64,000 nucleotides of DNA from Dactylorhiza incarnata (Eukaryota > Streptophyta > Magnoliopsida > Asparagales > Orchidaceae), in the NCBI GenBank assembly GCA_033032865.1, contig JAWHQI010000148.1, forward strand, positions 2,685,501 through 2,749,500, read 5' to 3'. The stretch's first letter is position 1. Each line of letters opens with the position of its first letter. Made by a program: the position numbers and the translations under genes. Below, piece after piece: positions 1-9,710 of the stretch. The notes under the pieces are model-generated. The model was not told the DNA's origin. It searched no databases and saw nothing but the letters and a program-made list of their open reading frames with translations.

Positions 1-887
1 AAATTTAGTTTTTATTTCGTGCATTTTTCATTCATAGCGTAATTTCAATTCTGCAATTTCATTTCTACACTGCAATTTCAATTTCTAACTTAGCTTTATT
101 TCTGCACCGTATTTCAATTCCTAAACTTAGTTTCATATCCGCACTTCAATTTTGCAATTTATCTTTCTTTAGCTAGATTTATTTGTCGCCATAACATCGG
201 TTCTTTCGCCTAGATTCGAATTTATGCGTCGTCATAATTTTCCGTTCTTTTCTTCCTTGACACAGTAGTTTAGAATGGGATATTCGGGTTGTGTTTAAAA
301 TCGCTTCAAAGTGAGCGTTTTTCCCTCGTAATGCTTTCTTTGTTTTTGTATTTTCATTTTAAGTTTTTATTATTCGTGTTTTCGTTGTTTATGTTTTCGT
401 TATTTCGTTTAATAGCTTAGTTTTAGTAGAACTTGCACTGCATTGTTTTCCCGTCTACCCATTTGGGTAGAACTTGCACTGCATTTATTTCCCATCTACC
501 CGTTTGGGTAGAACTTGCTCACGCATTTACTTCCCCTCTACCCGTTCGGGTAGAGATTGCATTCCTTTAATTTCTGTCCTTTAATTTCAGTCATTTAAAT
601 TCCCGTAGAGTGCGTGAGTTTTTCATTTAGTGCGTCTTTTTTTGTCTTTTCTATCGCTTTTCTTGGTTTTTGCTAAACGCACACCAAGCCCGCGATTGTT
701 ATCATTTTTGTTTTTAATTAATGCATAAACTTTCATCCATTTTTATATCTGATAAAACAATACGCGTAGCTCGAAGTAATAATACTCGACGGGACCCAGG
801 ACTAAATACGACCTTGATATGATTTTTCTAAATCGTATATACTACACACGATAGGTGCGCTTGCCTCCTACGTCGCATAAAAATATT
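1..887 (+). repeat. T1 5' LTR, 3' part only
   Basis: Nearly identical to 3787-4713. The two copies diverge just after the shared stretch taaaaatatttt, which I take as the approximate LTR end. The start is cut by the window edge. It carries three units of the 41-bp minisatellite where the other LTR has four. Confidence 0.75.
426..549 (+). repeat. 41-bp minisatellite, three units (T1 5' LTR)
   Basis: Units begin gtagaacttgc at 426, 467 and 508. Each ends in a small inverted repeat of the type CTACCC-gtttg-GGGTAG across the unit boundary, so every junction can form a hairpin. The last unit is 42 bp and more diverged. Confidence 0.85.
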
Positions 888-960
888 TTTCCCCCCTTAT
901 ATTTTCTTTTTCCTCTTTTTCATGCTTTTGTACATATATAGAAATGTTCCTCATACTTAC

Positions 961-1003
961 TTCAACATTGGGGACAATGTTGATTTTAAGTATGGGGGTA
1001 TGG
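961..1003 (+). other. Ty3/gypsy-type post-pol motif with internal PPT-like tract
   Basis: Contains cattggggacaatgttg followed by taagtatggggg. Sequences of this form lie just after the pol or env region in many plant Tat/Athila-type Ty3/gypsy elements (family knowledge). Here it is about 75 bp after the 5' LTR, which supports deletion of the coding region. The same taagtatggggg string recurs at the true PPT near 2861. Confidence 0.55.
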
Positions 1004-2235
1004 TATCATGTTTTCCCCTTTTGTAATTATTGTCCCCCATTTTTACTTAGAAAAAACCAAAAAAAAAATGACAAAATAAATAAAATAGCAAAATTTGTTA
1101 CAACATAACAAAATTATGTTGCAACATCTTTGTCCCTCTTTTTATTTCTCTTTTCTTTTTGTAAAATTTTATTTTTTATGTAAATAGGAAATCAAATGAA
1201 AAATCCAAAAAAATCATTAATTAACTTAGAAAAAACACAAAAAAAAAATTTTATATAAATGTTTTATGTTTATGTCTTTTATTTGTATATAAAAATCCTT
1301 ATTTATAATAATAAATCAAAATAAAAAAAATGATGAAAAGTTTTACTAAAAAATTTTGTTATAACAAAATTCACAAAAATTTTGTCATAACATACAAAAA
1401 ATATATATGTCTTTCTCTTTCTTTTTCTTTCTTTTCCTTTTTTTAGTATTAATGTAAATATATATGTATTTACATATGTATTTTGTTATAAATCAAAAAT
1501 TTGTTATAACAAAATTCATTTTGTCATAACACCAAAAATTTTTATTTTCTCTTTTCTTTTCTTTCCTTTTTATTAATGTACATATTTTTAACAAAATTAA
1601 AAAATCAAAAAGTATATGATGAAAAAAAAATTTCTTAGAAAAAAAAAATCAAAAATTTTTTGTATGTATTTTTACTTTTCTTAATTTTTGTCTTCCTTTT
1701 TTTTAGTATTTATATATGCATTTTGTTATAAAGAAAATCAAAAATAAAAAAATATATCATATCTTAAAAAACTTCAAAAAAAAAAGATGAAAAACTTATC
1801 AAAAATCCAAAAATAAAATAAAACCCCTACTTAGCTTTTTGTTATTTCCAAGGCTAGGTTAGTTTTATCTTTAAGCGTTTTCATTATTTATGATTTGCTA
1901 AATAAATTTTATTTATTTCATAGTTTGAAAAATTTAAATCGAGGAATTTTCAGTAGTAAAGAAAATCTTGCGATCTTAATTTAATTTGAGAACATAATTT
2001 TTAGCACTACCTCGGGTTTACCCTAAATAGATTCCTTTTTGTATTATATTGGCAAACCATCTTTAGATTCAATTATTCTAACTCTAAACCTGTGAAACTT
2101 TAGGAATGTTTTTAATCTACTAAACTTGCTCTCAAAATTTTTTTTTATTAATCTAGAATTTCTCTTGAAACCCCCCTTATAAACACCCCTTCAGCTTGGC
2201 ATAAAAAAAGTAAAAGAAGAAGTTTTAAAAGAAAT

Positions 2236-2343
2236 CCTGTGTCAATGGGAATAAAAAGATTCCGTAAACACAGGCACCCAATATTGTTAAAAGAAATCTC
2301 GTGTCAATGGGAATAAAAAATTTAATAATTCCGTAAACACGGG
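2236..2343 (+). other. Two consecutive related stem-loops
   Basis: Stem-loop 1 spans 2236-2274 and pairs CCTGTGT with ACACAGG plus GGAAT with ATTCC. Stem-loop 2 spans 2298-2343 and pairs CTCGTGT with ACACGGG plus the same inner GGAAT/ATTCC. Between copies one U-A pair has become C-G on both sides and one C-G has become U-G. Pairing is seen in the sequence; an RNA function is inference. Confidence 0.5.
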
Positions 2344-2861
2344 CATTGGGTTAAGTTTAGAAATGACTTCAATTATCCCGCATAAACCAACGCTGGGAAT
2401 CAAAGCAAAGGCCACCAAAAAGGTGGGGTGAGAGGATAAAATCCGTCACCCCTAAATCCAAGCACTCTTCTTTTTGCCAAGGCTACCTTTTTTCCCCTAC
2501 CCCTTAGCCAATAAAATTGTACCTAGATTTTAATTTAAAAAAAAGTTTGAGAGAGCATAATTAGTAGGCTTTATTTATTCTTAAAAAACTTTCTTAAAAA
2601 AGGTTAAAGTTTTATATAATTCTATTCTAATTAAAAGGTACCAAAGACTGCAATAATCGACGCTATTTAGCTAACTTTAGAAGTCTCGCTAAAATTTTTT
2701 CGCTCTTTTTAAATTACTTTCATAGTTTTGGACTTACCTCTTTAAATACCCTAAATTTATTTCGATCTTACTTTTGATTTAATAAAAACTTTAGTAAATT
2801 AGAAATTTTATTAAACGTCTTATAGGTATCCCTTACTTTTGCTCTGGAATAGCAAAAGCTT

Positions 2862-2876
2862 AAGTATGGGGGTGTT
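2862..2876 (+). promoter_or_regulatory. T1 polypurine tract (plus-strand primer)
   Basis: Sequence aagtatgggggtgtt directly precedes the LTR start TGATGA at 2877, the position expected of a PPT. Confidence 0.6.
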
Positions 2877-3041
2877 TGATGAATAGTAAATATACGCATT
2901 TTTCTATATAATTTTTAGTATAATTTTAATTAGATTTCTAAATAATATATGTAAATTATTGAATAAAATGTTTGTTTTTGTTATTTTTGTTTTTAACTTA
3001 GTTTTATTTTCATTTTGTAAAGTTTCTGTAATTTTGTTAAG

Positions 3042-3551
3042 TCACGCCCTTGGTCACGCCCGTGTCTAAGGGCGTGTTCACTAATCCTTAACATTTTCTT
3101 TTCTCTGTTCTTTTTCCAGCTCAAACATCAAGTCACGCCCTCGGTCACGCCCGTGACCGAGGCCGTGTACATGGTCACGCCCGTGACCGAGGCCATGTAC
3201 TTGGTCACGCCCGTGTTGGATATACATCCCAGATTCTAGCCACTTGAAGCATTTCATCCAAAAAAATCAAAGTCACGGCCGTGACATTTCAGACACGCCC
3301 GTGACCCTCAATTCCTTCCAGAAGAACAAAGGACACGCCGCCCGTCACGCCCAGCAACCGACAGCACACTGCCGACATCGAACACGCCCGTGTTCCTTAG
3401 AACACGCCCGTGTACTTCCAAGTCGCCGGTCAAGCCTTCCAGATGCCCGCCTGGATCCAGCTGTTCTGGCTATTCGCACCCCAAGCCGTGTCACGCCCTC
3501 AGACACGCCCGTGTCCGAGGGCGTATAATTTGAAAATTTTGCCTATAAATA
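3042..3551 (+). promoter_or_regulatory. T1 U3 palindrome cluster and TATA box
   Basis: A dense run of CACG..CGTG words in both orientations (cacgcccgtg, gggcgtgt, and the perfect 14-bp palindrome GTCACGGCCGTGAC at 3272-3285) sits in an otherwise AT-rich LTR. It stops about 15 bp before TATAAAT at 3544-3550, the likely LTR promoter. Function of the cluster unknown. Confidence 0.6.
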
Positions 3552-4213
3552 GAGCCCCTCCCCCTCACTAATCTCTCCTCTTGGATTGCCCTTTTTTGGG
3601 TGATCTTCCACAATATTTCTCCACCATAGTTTTTGAATTTTCTTTTTATGTTTTTTTTATGTAATTAATTAAGTTTATTTTTATTTTTTATTATTTTCTT
3701 TTTTGTAATGTTTTTATAAATGTTGTAATTAAATGTTTTTATTTTTGTAATTTTATTTCGTGTAACCCCGTTATTATGGCAATAAATAAATTTAGTTTTT
3801 ATTTCGTGCATTTTTTCATTCGTAGCGTAATTTCAATTCTGCAATTTCATTTCTGCACTGCAATTTCAATTTCTAACTTAGCTTTATTTCTGCACCGTAT
3901 TTCAATTCCTAAACTTAGTTTCATATCCGCACTTCAATTTTGCAATTTATCTTTCTTTAGCAAGATTTATTTGTCGCCATAACATCGGTTCTTTCGCTTA
4001 GATTCGAATTTATGCGTCGTCATAATTTTTCGTTCTTTTCTTCCTTGACACGGTAGTTTAGAATGGGATATTCGGGTTGCGTTTAAAATCGCTTCAAAGT
4101 GAGCATTTTTCCCTCGTAATGCTTTCTTTGTTTTTGTATTTTCATTTTAAGTTTTTATTATTCGTGTTTTCGTTGTTTATGTTTTTGTTATTTCGTTTAA
4201 TAGCTTAGTTTTA

Positions 4214-4378
4214 GTAGAACTTGCACTGCATTTATTTCCCGTCTACCCGTTTGGGTAGAACTTGCACTGCATTTATTTCCCGTCTACCCGTTTGGGTAGA
4301 ACTTGCACTGCATTTATTTCCCGTCTACCCGTTTGGGTAGAACTTGCTCACGCATTTACTTCCCCTCTACCCGTTCGG
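4214..4378 (+). repeat. 41-bp minisatellite, four units (T1 3' LTR)
   Basis: Same unit as at 426-549 with one more copy; units begin near 4214, 4255, 4296 and 4337. The first three are almost identical, which suggests a recent gain here. Confidence 0.85.
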
Positions 4379-4713
4379 GTAGAGATTGCATTCCTTTAAT
4401 TTCTGTCCTTTAATTTCAGTCATTTAAATTCCTGTAGAGTGCGTGAGTTTTTCATTTAGTGCGTCTTTTTTTGTCTTTTCTATCGCTTTTCTTGGTTTTT
4501 GCTAAACGCATACCAAGCCCGCGATTGTTATCATTTTTGTTTTTAATTAATGCATAAACTTTCATCCATATTTATATCCGATAAAACAATACGCGTAGCT
4601 CGAAGTAACAATACTCGACGGGACCCAGGACTAAATACGACCTTGATATGATTTTTCTAAATCGTATATACTACACACGATAGGTGCGCTTGCCTCCTAC
4701 GTCGCGTAAAAAT

Positions 4714-6763
4714 ATTTTCTTATCAATATTCCAAAGAAAATGTTTTTCAAAACTTAAGGAAATCTTGTTCTGTTTTGGCATTAGGAGTCAACGCCTGACG
4801 TTAGCTCCTTTGTCCCAATTATCATTCTGGTTATTCTACAAAAACAATGATTTTTTTCTCATGCATATTTTATGATTATTTTCTCTGACTTGGAATTTAT
4901 TTTCTTTCCTTAATTTATTTTTATTCCAAAAAAAGTTCAAAAAAAATTCAAATAATCCAAAATGATGAAAAATATGTTTTGTTCGCTTATATGTTTACAA
5001 AAGTATGGTTTGATTATAAAAACTTCACATGCGCAAAACATCTTAGTATTTTCATTTTAAATGGTCAAAATTGATAAGGCATACACTTACAGATTTTCTT
5101 TAATGTCTAATTTTCATTTCAAGTTTCCTAAACATTGTTTTATCTTGTCATGCCTTGACCTTAATCTTATTATGTGCAAAGAAATGGTCTATATAAAATT
5201 GTGTCAGATTGCCTAGCATGCCTCTAAGTATGAGTAATGTCTTATGTTAATCAATGATTCATTCACTCACTATTTTGGTAATCTACATGTGCTCATAATC
5301 TTAGTCTTGCATGATTGTGTAGTGTAATAGCTTTAACTTATTAAGTTGTGTGTCTATATTACCTACACCATCTTTCAAACAAAATATTTCTTGCACATAT
5401 AGAAGTGTTATTTCAATATTGTTAGTGTTTGCAAAAATAAGTGAATTCGGAGACCTTTGTCCCAAAATTAAAAATATGAAATAAAATGACAAAGATATCT
5501 CCACCAAACACTACTCACCCTCCTGATAAGTCTTAATGAGCACTGTGAGGTTGAGAACCTTGGAAAGAATTGTAAAGTGTCTTGTGCAAACACATTTTTT
5601 ATCTCTTTAATGTTTACACCGGATCACTTAAAATAGAAATTTATAAAATTATGCTTATGTGATCCCCCAAGCAATACTTCGCTCCATGATAAGTCTTAAT
5701 GAGCATTATGTGGGCGAAGAACCTTGGTAGTTGTAATCTTTTTATGTGATTTGAACGTTTCTTCTAGAATTGATGTGTGAAAGTAATTATAAGATTACAA
5801 TCTTAATATTGTTTTACTATTTCATTACATATGTCACGTGTTTTGATTATTTCACTTGTATACTCTTATCAAAACACTATTATGAACACATCATTGTTTT
5901 TTATAAAGTTTCTACTCATGAGAATTGGATCCTAATGCATATTTACATGATTCTCTAAAAAGTTAATGTAAAAGCACTATATTGCAATGCATGATTTCTA
6001 GAATATTTTTTTACTTGAAATACGAATTAGTTACATTGTAACTCTTATCTTTTTTAATACATCAAATCATGCTTGCCTATTAGCTACAGAAAATTTTCAA
6101 ATATAATGCTCAAATGTGAAGAGTCTACACATATTGTTGGAAGAGTCAAACAAAAGAAAAAATATTCTTTACAAAAATATTAATCTTAGTAACTTTGTTT
6201 TGCTTTTCCACATTATTGATTTGATCATGTACTTTTATCATGCCTTATCATGCTAATTTTTAAGGTCTCTCCTTCACATGTATCTTTCAAACTCTTATGT
6301 TCACTATTATCTTACAAGTGGAAGAATAACTTGGTAAAGTACATGGGATGTTATTACTCACGCTTATCATATCACATTTTTATCCACCGTGCTACTCTCT
6401 CCCTTAGCTCGATCATGACCTACTTTATGCTTATAACAAAACTCTTATCCTCTCTTAGTGCGTCCCAACTTTTGTCTTCTTTATTCTAGTTTTGTTTTCA
6501 CTCCACCCACTTTTGCTAATAACAAAAGGGGGAGAATAAAATAATAAATCTTAATGATTAAAGGAGTAGGATTCACTAGTTTCAGGGGGAGCATGAATCT
6601 AGTTTATGGGAGCATACATTAAGGGTGAGCACTTAAGTAGGGGGAGCACAATTTAACAAACTATAGTTCTATTTCTTATCTATATGTTGCTTGGTGTCAT
6701 ATATCTTTCTAAAAACACATCTCTTATATATGAATATGATTTATCTCTATTGGATTTGTTGTT
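4714..6763 (+). other. A0 internal region, non-coding
   Basis: AT-rich. Holds the word caacgcctgacgttagc at 4789-4805, the stretch tagcatgcctctaagtatg near 5214 (also in A1 near 11493), the stem-loop run 5449-5727, and several aaagggggag tracts between 6525 and 6650 that resemble decoy PPTs. The short ORFs here share no similarity I can recognise. Confidence 0.6.
5449..5727 (+). ncRNA. A0 four-stem-loop module (SL0-SL3)
   Basis: SL0 5449-5502: GGAGA/TCTCC and CTTTGTC/GACAAAG. SL1 5504-5563: CCAA/TTGG outside, CTCA-CCCTC with GAGG-TGAG inside. SL2 5621-5665: GGATCAC/GTGATCC. SL3 5667-5727: CCAAG/CTTGG outside, CTTCGC (5677-5682) with GCGAAG (5714-5719) inside. SL1 and SL3 share the top sequence gataagtcttaatgagc but have different, internally complementary lower stems. 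The same order occurs in A1 at 11735-12028. Base pairing is visible; transcription and function are inferred. Confidence 0.55.
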
Positions 6764-6779
6764 ATCAAAAGGGGGAGAT
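6764..6779 (+). promoter_or_regulatory. A0 polypurine tract
   Basis: atcaaaagggggagat lies directly before the LTR start and aligns with the A1 PPT at 13699-13713. Confidence 0.75.
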
Positions 6780-7370
6780 TTTTGGAAAACGGTTTTCCGC
6801 ATCACTTTGATTTGAGAATAACAAATCCTATGTGTATTTGATCTTGTTTGCCATTGTGTTTTTAGCATGCATGTTTGAACAAAATTGACACTAAGTTGCT
6901 GCATTGTTGGTCTGGACTTGATCACAAGATGAAATGATGAATATGGACTAACACCAGATGTTAGGACTTAACGTCGACATTGACTTTCATTCCCACCAAG
7001 ACAAAAATGGCATTTAGGGAAGTTGCTGTGATTGTAGATGCACTTTGGGAATAATTTGGCTTAATGCCAGCGTTATCCTTAACGCCAGCGTTAAGGTTGC
7101 CTAAAATGAATGTTTCCAAATATGCAAAATCTCCTTCCTATTTTGAAGATCCGAGCTAGCAAATTATTTCTATACTGAGTCAACGCCTGATATTAGCCTT
7201 AACGCCGGCGTTACCTTCAACTACCTATACCATGGAGCCCTATTCCAGCACTCTGAATTATTTGTGAGGGCCGTATTTCCAAACCACAAAGGATTTCCCA
7301 TTCAATTTCAAAAGAAGGAATCAAAGGAGGCTTGGATCAACGCTAAATCAACGAAAAGAATGCACGCTTC
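6780..7370 (+). repeat. A0 3' LTR, fragment 1
   Basis: Begins TTTTGGAAAACGG, a mutated form of A1's TGTTGGAACACCG start. A U3 cluster of aacgcc/ggcgtt words (about 7058-7215) precedes a weak TATA-like ctatacc near 7226. It ends at the A1 insertion; the last five bases (7366-7370, gcttc) are A1's TSD. Confidence 0.75.
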
Positions 7371-8460
7371 TGTTGGAACACGGTCTTCAGCATCTCCTAG
7401 GTTTAAGAATAACAAATCCTATGTGTATTTGATCTTGTGTGTTCAAGTGTGCAGGTTTACTAGGTCCACATGACTCAAGGAGTACACATGATGACTGCCC
7501 CCAAAATTGAGGCCACAATTCGAAGAGGCTCAATAGCGCCGGCGGTAGCGATAGCGCCCGACGCTAGCGTTGATCTGGGCGATTCCGGCATCGTTTTTAG
7601 AAGGAGCTAGCGCCCGGCGTTAGCTACAAGCGCTGGCGGTAGCATGGCGCACAAGAGGCATGGAGCAATATGTTGCCGCGGATTGAAGATCCTGCCGCGC
7701 AAAACGTTTCCTAATCTGGGCTAGCGCCGGCGGTAGCGACTAGCGTCGGCGGTAGCGCTTGGGCTATAAAAGGACCCCCTCTCCTCCTGTTTTCATACAC
7801 CAATTGCATACACCTCAGAGAGAGAGAGTACTAGAATTCTAGAGTCCTATCTTGGCCGAAATTTGAGGTCCCGGCGAAGCTCTGCCAACTTCTGAAGGAG
7901 GATTCCATCACGCCGAAGCCAAACAAAGTCCGCTTCGACAAACGCTGATTCTACAGCGGATCTTCGCCTCCATATTCAGAAGTTCATCTTAAGGGAAGTT
8001 TTTATTATTTTATTTATCTTTCTTTGTAAACGGTAGTGAAATCTCCTCGTGTTGGCGACTAGGTCTGGGGTAGGAATTAGGGCTGAAAATCGCCTCGTGT
8101 TGGCGACTAGATCTAGGTTAGGTCTAGGGGGTGCTCGAGGAAACATCCGGGGAAGGATTGGCTAGAGCGGCTTGAGGCCGAATCCGAGATGGAGGAGGCT
8201 AGGGCCACCGGTTCGTGGGGAAGCGAGTCGGGATAGAAAACGAAAAGAGCTTTTATTATTCGCCTCCGATCTCTAGCGACATTGAGATCAAGTTTTGTAA
8301 AACTTATTTAATATCAATAAAGCTTGTCTCTCCTTTTGTTTTACTTGTCTTCTTGTTTTAATATTGCAATATTCCAAAGTTTTTCTAAATAAAATCTAAA
8401 GTTTTTGAAAACCCTTATTCACCCCCCCCCCCCCCTCTAAGGGCGCCGACCGATCCAACA
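7371..8460 (+). repeat. A1 5' LTR
   Basis: Starts TGTTGGAACACGG and ends gatccaaca after a poly-C tract at about 8422-8435. Directly abuts the primer binding site. A short (GA)n tract near 7816 and two cgcctcgtgttggcgac repeats (about 8043-8110) are present. It matches 13714-14799. Confidence 0.93.
7535..7770 (+). promoter_or_regulatory. A1 U3 palindrome cluster and TATA box
   Basis: At least six copies of tagcgccggcggtagcg-type words (variants agcgcccggcgttagc, agcgctggcggtagc) end within about 5 bp of the TATA box ctataaaagg (TATAAAA from 7765). The 3' LTR repeats this at about 13877-14113. TATA is a confident promoter call; the role of the words is unknown. Confidence 0.7.
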
Positions 8461-8462
8461 AG

Positions 8463-8474
8463 TGGTATCAGAGC
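8463..8474 (+). promoter_or_regulatory. A1 primer binding site (initiator Met tRNA)
   Basis: tggtatcagagc, two bases after the LTR end, is the classical Ty1/copia PBS complementary to the 3' end of tRNA-iMet. Confidence 0.93.
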
Positions 8475-8510
8475 AAGGTTTTATTCCAATCGGCTTAACA
8501 ACTGGGAATA

Positions 8511-9710
8511 ATGGCATCTCATGATCTCGCTTCAACTAGTGGGGAAAATTTTTGTGAAGAGGAAAAATCACTTGCACCACCTTTATTTGAAGGGACAAAT
8601 TATAAAGGATGGAAAATCTTAATTGAAAAATTTATTATTACTTTAGACATCGAAGTTTGGAATTTAGCAATAGCAAGACCCGCAAATGAATCAAATAAAA
8701 AAGAACTTCAATTAAATGCAAAAGCTAAACACTATTTATTTTGCGGTCTATCAAATGAAATTTTCAAATTAATATATTGTTTTTTAAGTGCATATAAAGT
8801 ATGGCATTTTCTTGAAGAAATTTATGATTCTACAGGTATGGAACAATCGCAAGAACCGGAGAATACGCAAGCATGCACAACTCTTCAAGAATGCCCTCCT
8901 TATGACGAATCAATGGAGCACACATCAAAAGAAAGAGATGAAGCAATCTTACTTTTGGAAGAGGAGTGTCAAGAAGAAGACAAAGGAACATTATGTTCAA
9001 ATCCTCCCTCATCCAAAAGCAATGTAAGGAAATCAAACTTCATCGCTTGTACTTCCATTTCTACTTTACAATTGCTACAAAATACTAAGCGCAAAATTAA
9101 GAAATTAAAGAATGCTAATAAACTATTGCGCTTAGAAAATAAAAATTTAAAAGCAAAAGTTAAAGTAGTATCAAAATCCGATTTATCTAGCTTTACTCAT
9201 GTCACTTCAATTAAAAATACAAAATCTTGTCTTGATTGTAATGATATTAAAGAAAAATTTAAGGAACTTGAAAAAGAAATTATTTTTATAAGAGAACAAA
9301 ATGAAAATTTATGTTTAGAAAATTCATCTTTAAAAATTAATTGTGCTAAGTGTAAAGAATATAAAATTGAAATTAAAGAGATGGATGAAACATTTGATGA
9401 ATATAGAAACAACTATCAAGATCATATTGATTCAATTGTTTCCATTCTTAAAAATAGCACAATCGCTTATAATAAAGCTAGACATAATTTAATGATTAAA
9501 AATAATGAATTAAAAACTAAAATCAACTTGCTTAAGGAAATCATAAAGAAAAACTCTCAAAACATACAATCTCAAAATAATGCAAAATCCAAAAGCAAGT
9601 TGAATATGATTTCTTATAAGTTGAACAAGCCAAGCAATAGAAATAATAAACCTCAAAAGATTGAAAATGAAATTACGTTCTACTTCATGATATGCTTTCA
9701 TGTCTTTTAA
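8511..9710 (+). CDS. gag: A1 gag-like protein without zinc knuckle
   Basis: 399 residues, ATG 50 bp after the LTR and first after the PBS. Residues about 20-115 resemble the N-terminal gag domain of copia SIRE-type elements: PPLFEGTNYKGWK, then an LNAKAKHYLFCGLS-like stretch and a WHFLEEIYDST motif. After about residue 118 the expected middle of gag is missing, including a CX2CX4HX4C nucleocapsid knuckle; instead there is an acidic linker and, from about 185 to 350, a long lysine- and glutamate-rich segment typical of a coiled coil (KNANKLLRLENKNLKAK). SIRE-type gag proteins have a similar coiled coil after the knuckle, so I infer an internal deletion. The frame is open, suggesting it was recently translated or selected. 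RNA binding would have to come from another protein. Confidence 0.7.
   Translation: MASHDLASTSGENFCEEEKSLAPPLFEGTNYKGWKILIEKFIITLDIEVWNLAIARPANESNKKELQLNAKAKHYLFCGLSNEIFKLIYCFLSAYKVWHFLEEIYDSTGMEQSQEPENTQACTTLQECPPYDESMEHTSKERDEAILLLEEECQEEDKGTLCSNPPSSKSNVRKSNFIACTSISTLQLLQNTKRKIKKLKNANKLLRLENKNLKAKVKVVSKSDLSSFTHVTSIKNTKSCLDCNDIKEKFKELEKEIIFIREQNENLCLENSSLKINCAKCKEYKIEIKEMDETFDEYRNNYQDHIDSIVSILKNSTIAYNKARHNLMIKNNELKTKINLLKEIIKKNSQNIQSQNNAKSKSKLNMISYKLNKPSNRNNKPQKIENEITFYFMICFHVF

Larger units (their letters stand above)
888..2876 (+). other. T1 internal region, non-coding and very AT-rich
   Basis: No credible ORF. From about 1080 to 1800 the sequence is a low-complexity mixture of poly-A/T runs, TC-rich tracts and many variants of the near-palindrome TTTTGTTATAACAAAA. 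From about 2160 it is more complex and holds two related stem-loops (2236-2343) and a compact hairpin at about 2412-2427 (CCACC-aaaaa-GGTGG). Nothing else recognised. Confidence 0.6.
1..4713 (+). mobile_element. T1: non-coding LTR retrotransposon (LARD-like, probably Ty3/gypsy-derived), 5' end off window
   Basis: About 0.9 kb at the left edge is repeated at 3787-4713. The second copy is the tail of a longer unit that starts TGATGA at 2877, just after a purine-rich tract. This gives LTR, about 2 kb internal, LTR. I see no gag or pol and no primer site after the first LTR. The internal region starts with a motif usually found downstream of pol in plant Ty3/gypsy elements, so I infer a deletion derivative in which everything from the primer site through pol was lost. 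The exact LTR 3' end is uncertain because it has no clear CA. Confidence 0.7.
2877..4713 (+). repeat. T1 3' LTR
   Basis: About 1.84 kb. It starts TGATGAATAG after the PPT. U3 is AT-rich, then a GC-rich block of cacgcccgtg words (3042-3530), then a TATA box at 3544; the last 0.93 kb matches 1-887. The short ORFs at 3244-3528 and 3776-3982 lie within it and look incidental. Confidence 0.7.

Noticed and set aside
3244..3528. 94-codon ORF in T1's LTR
   Set aside because: Made of the cacgcccgtg word cluster upstream of the TATA box; not in the transcribed part.
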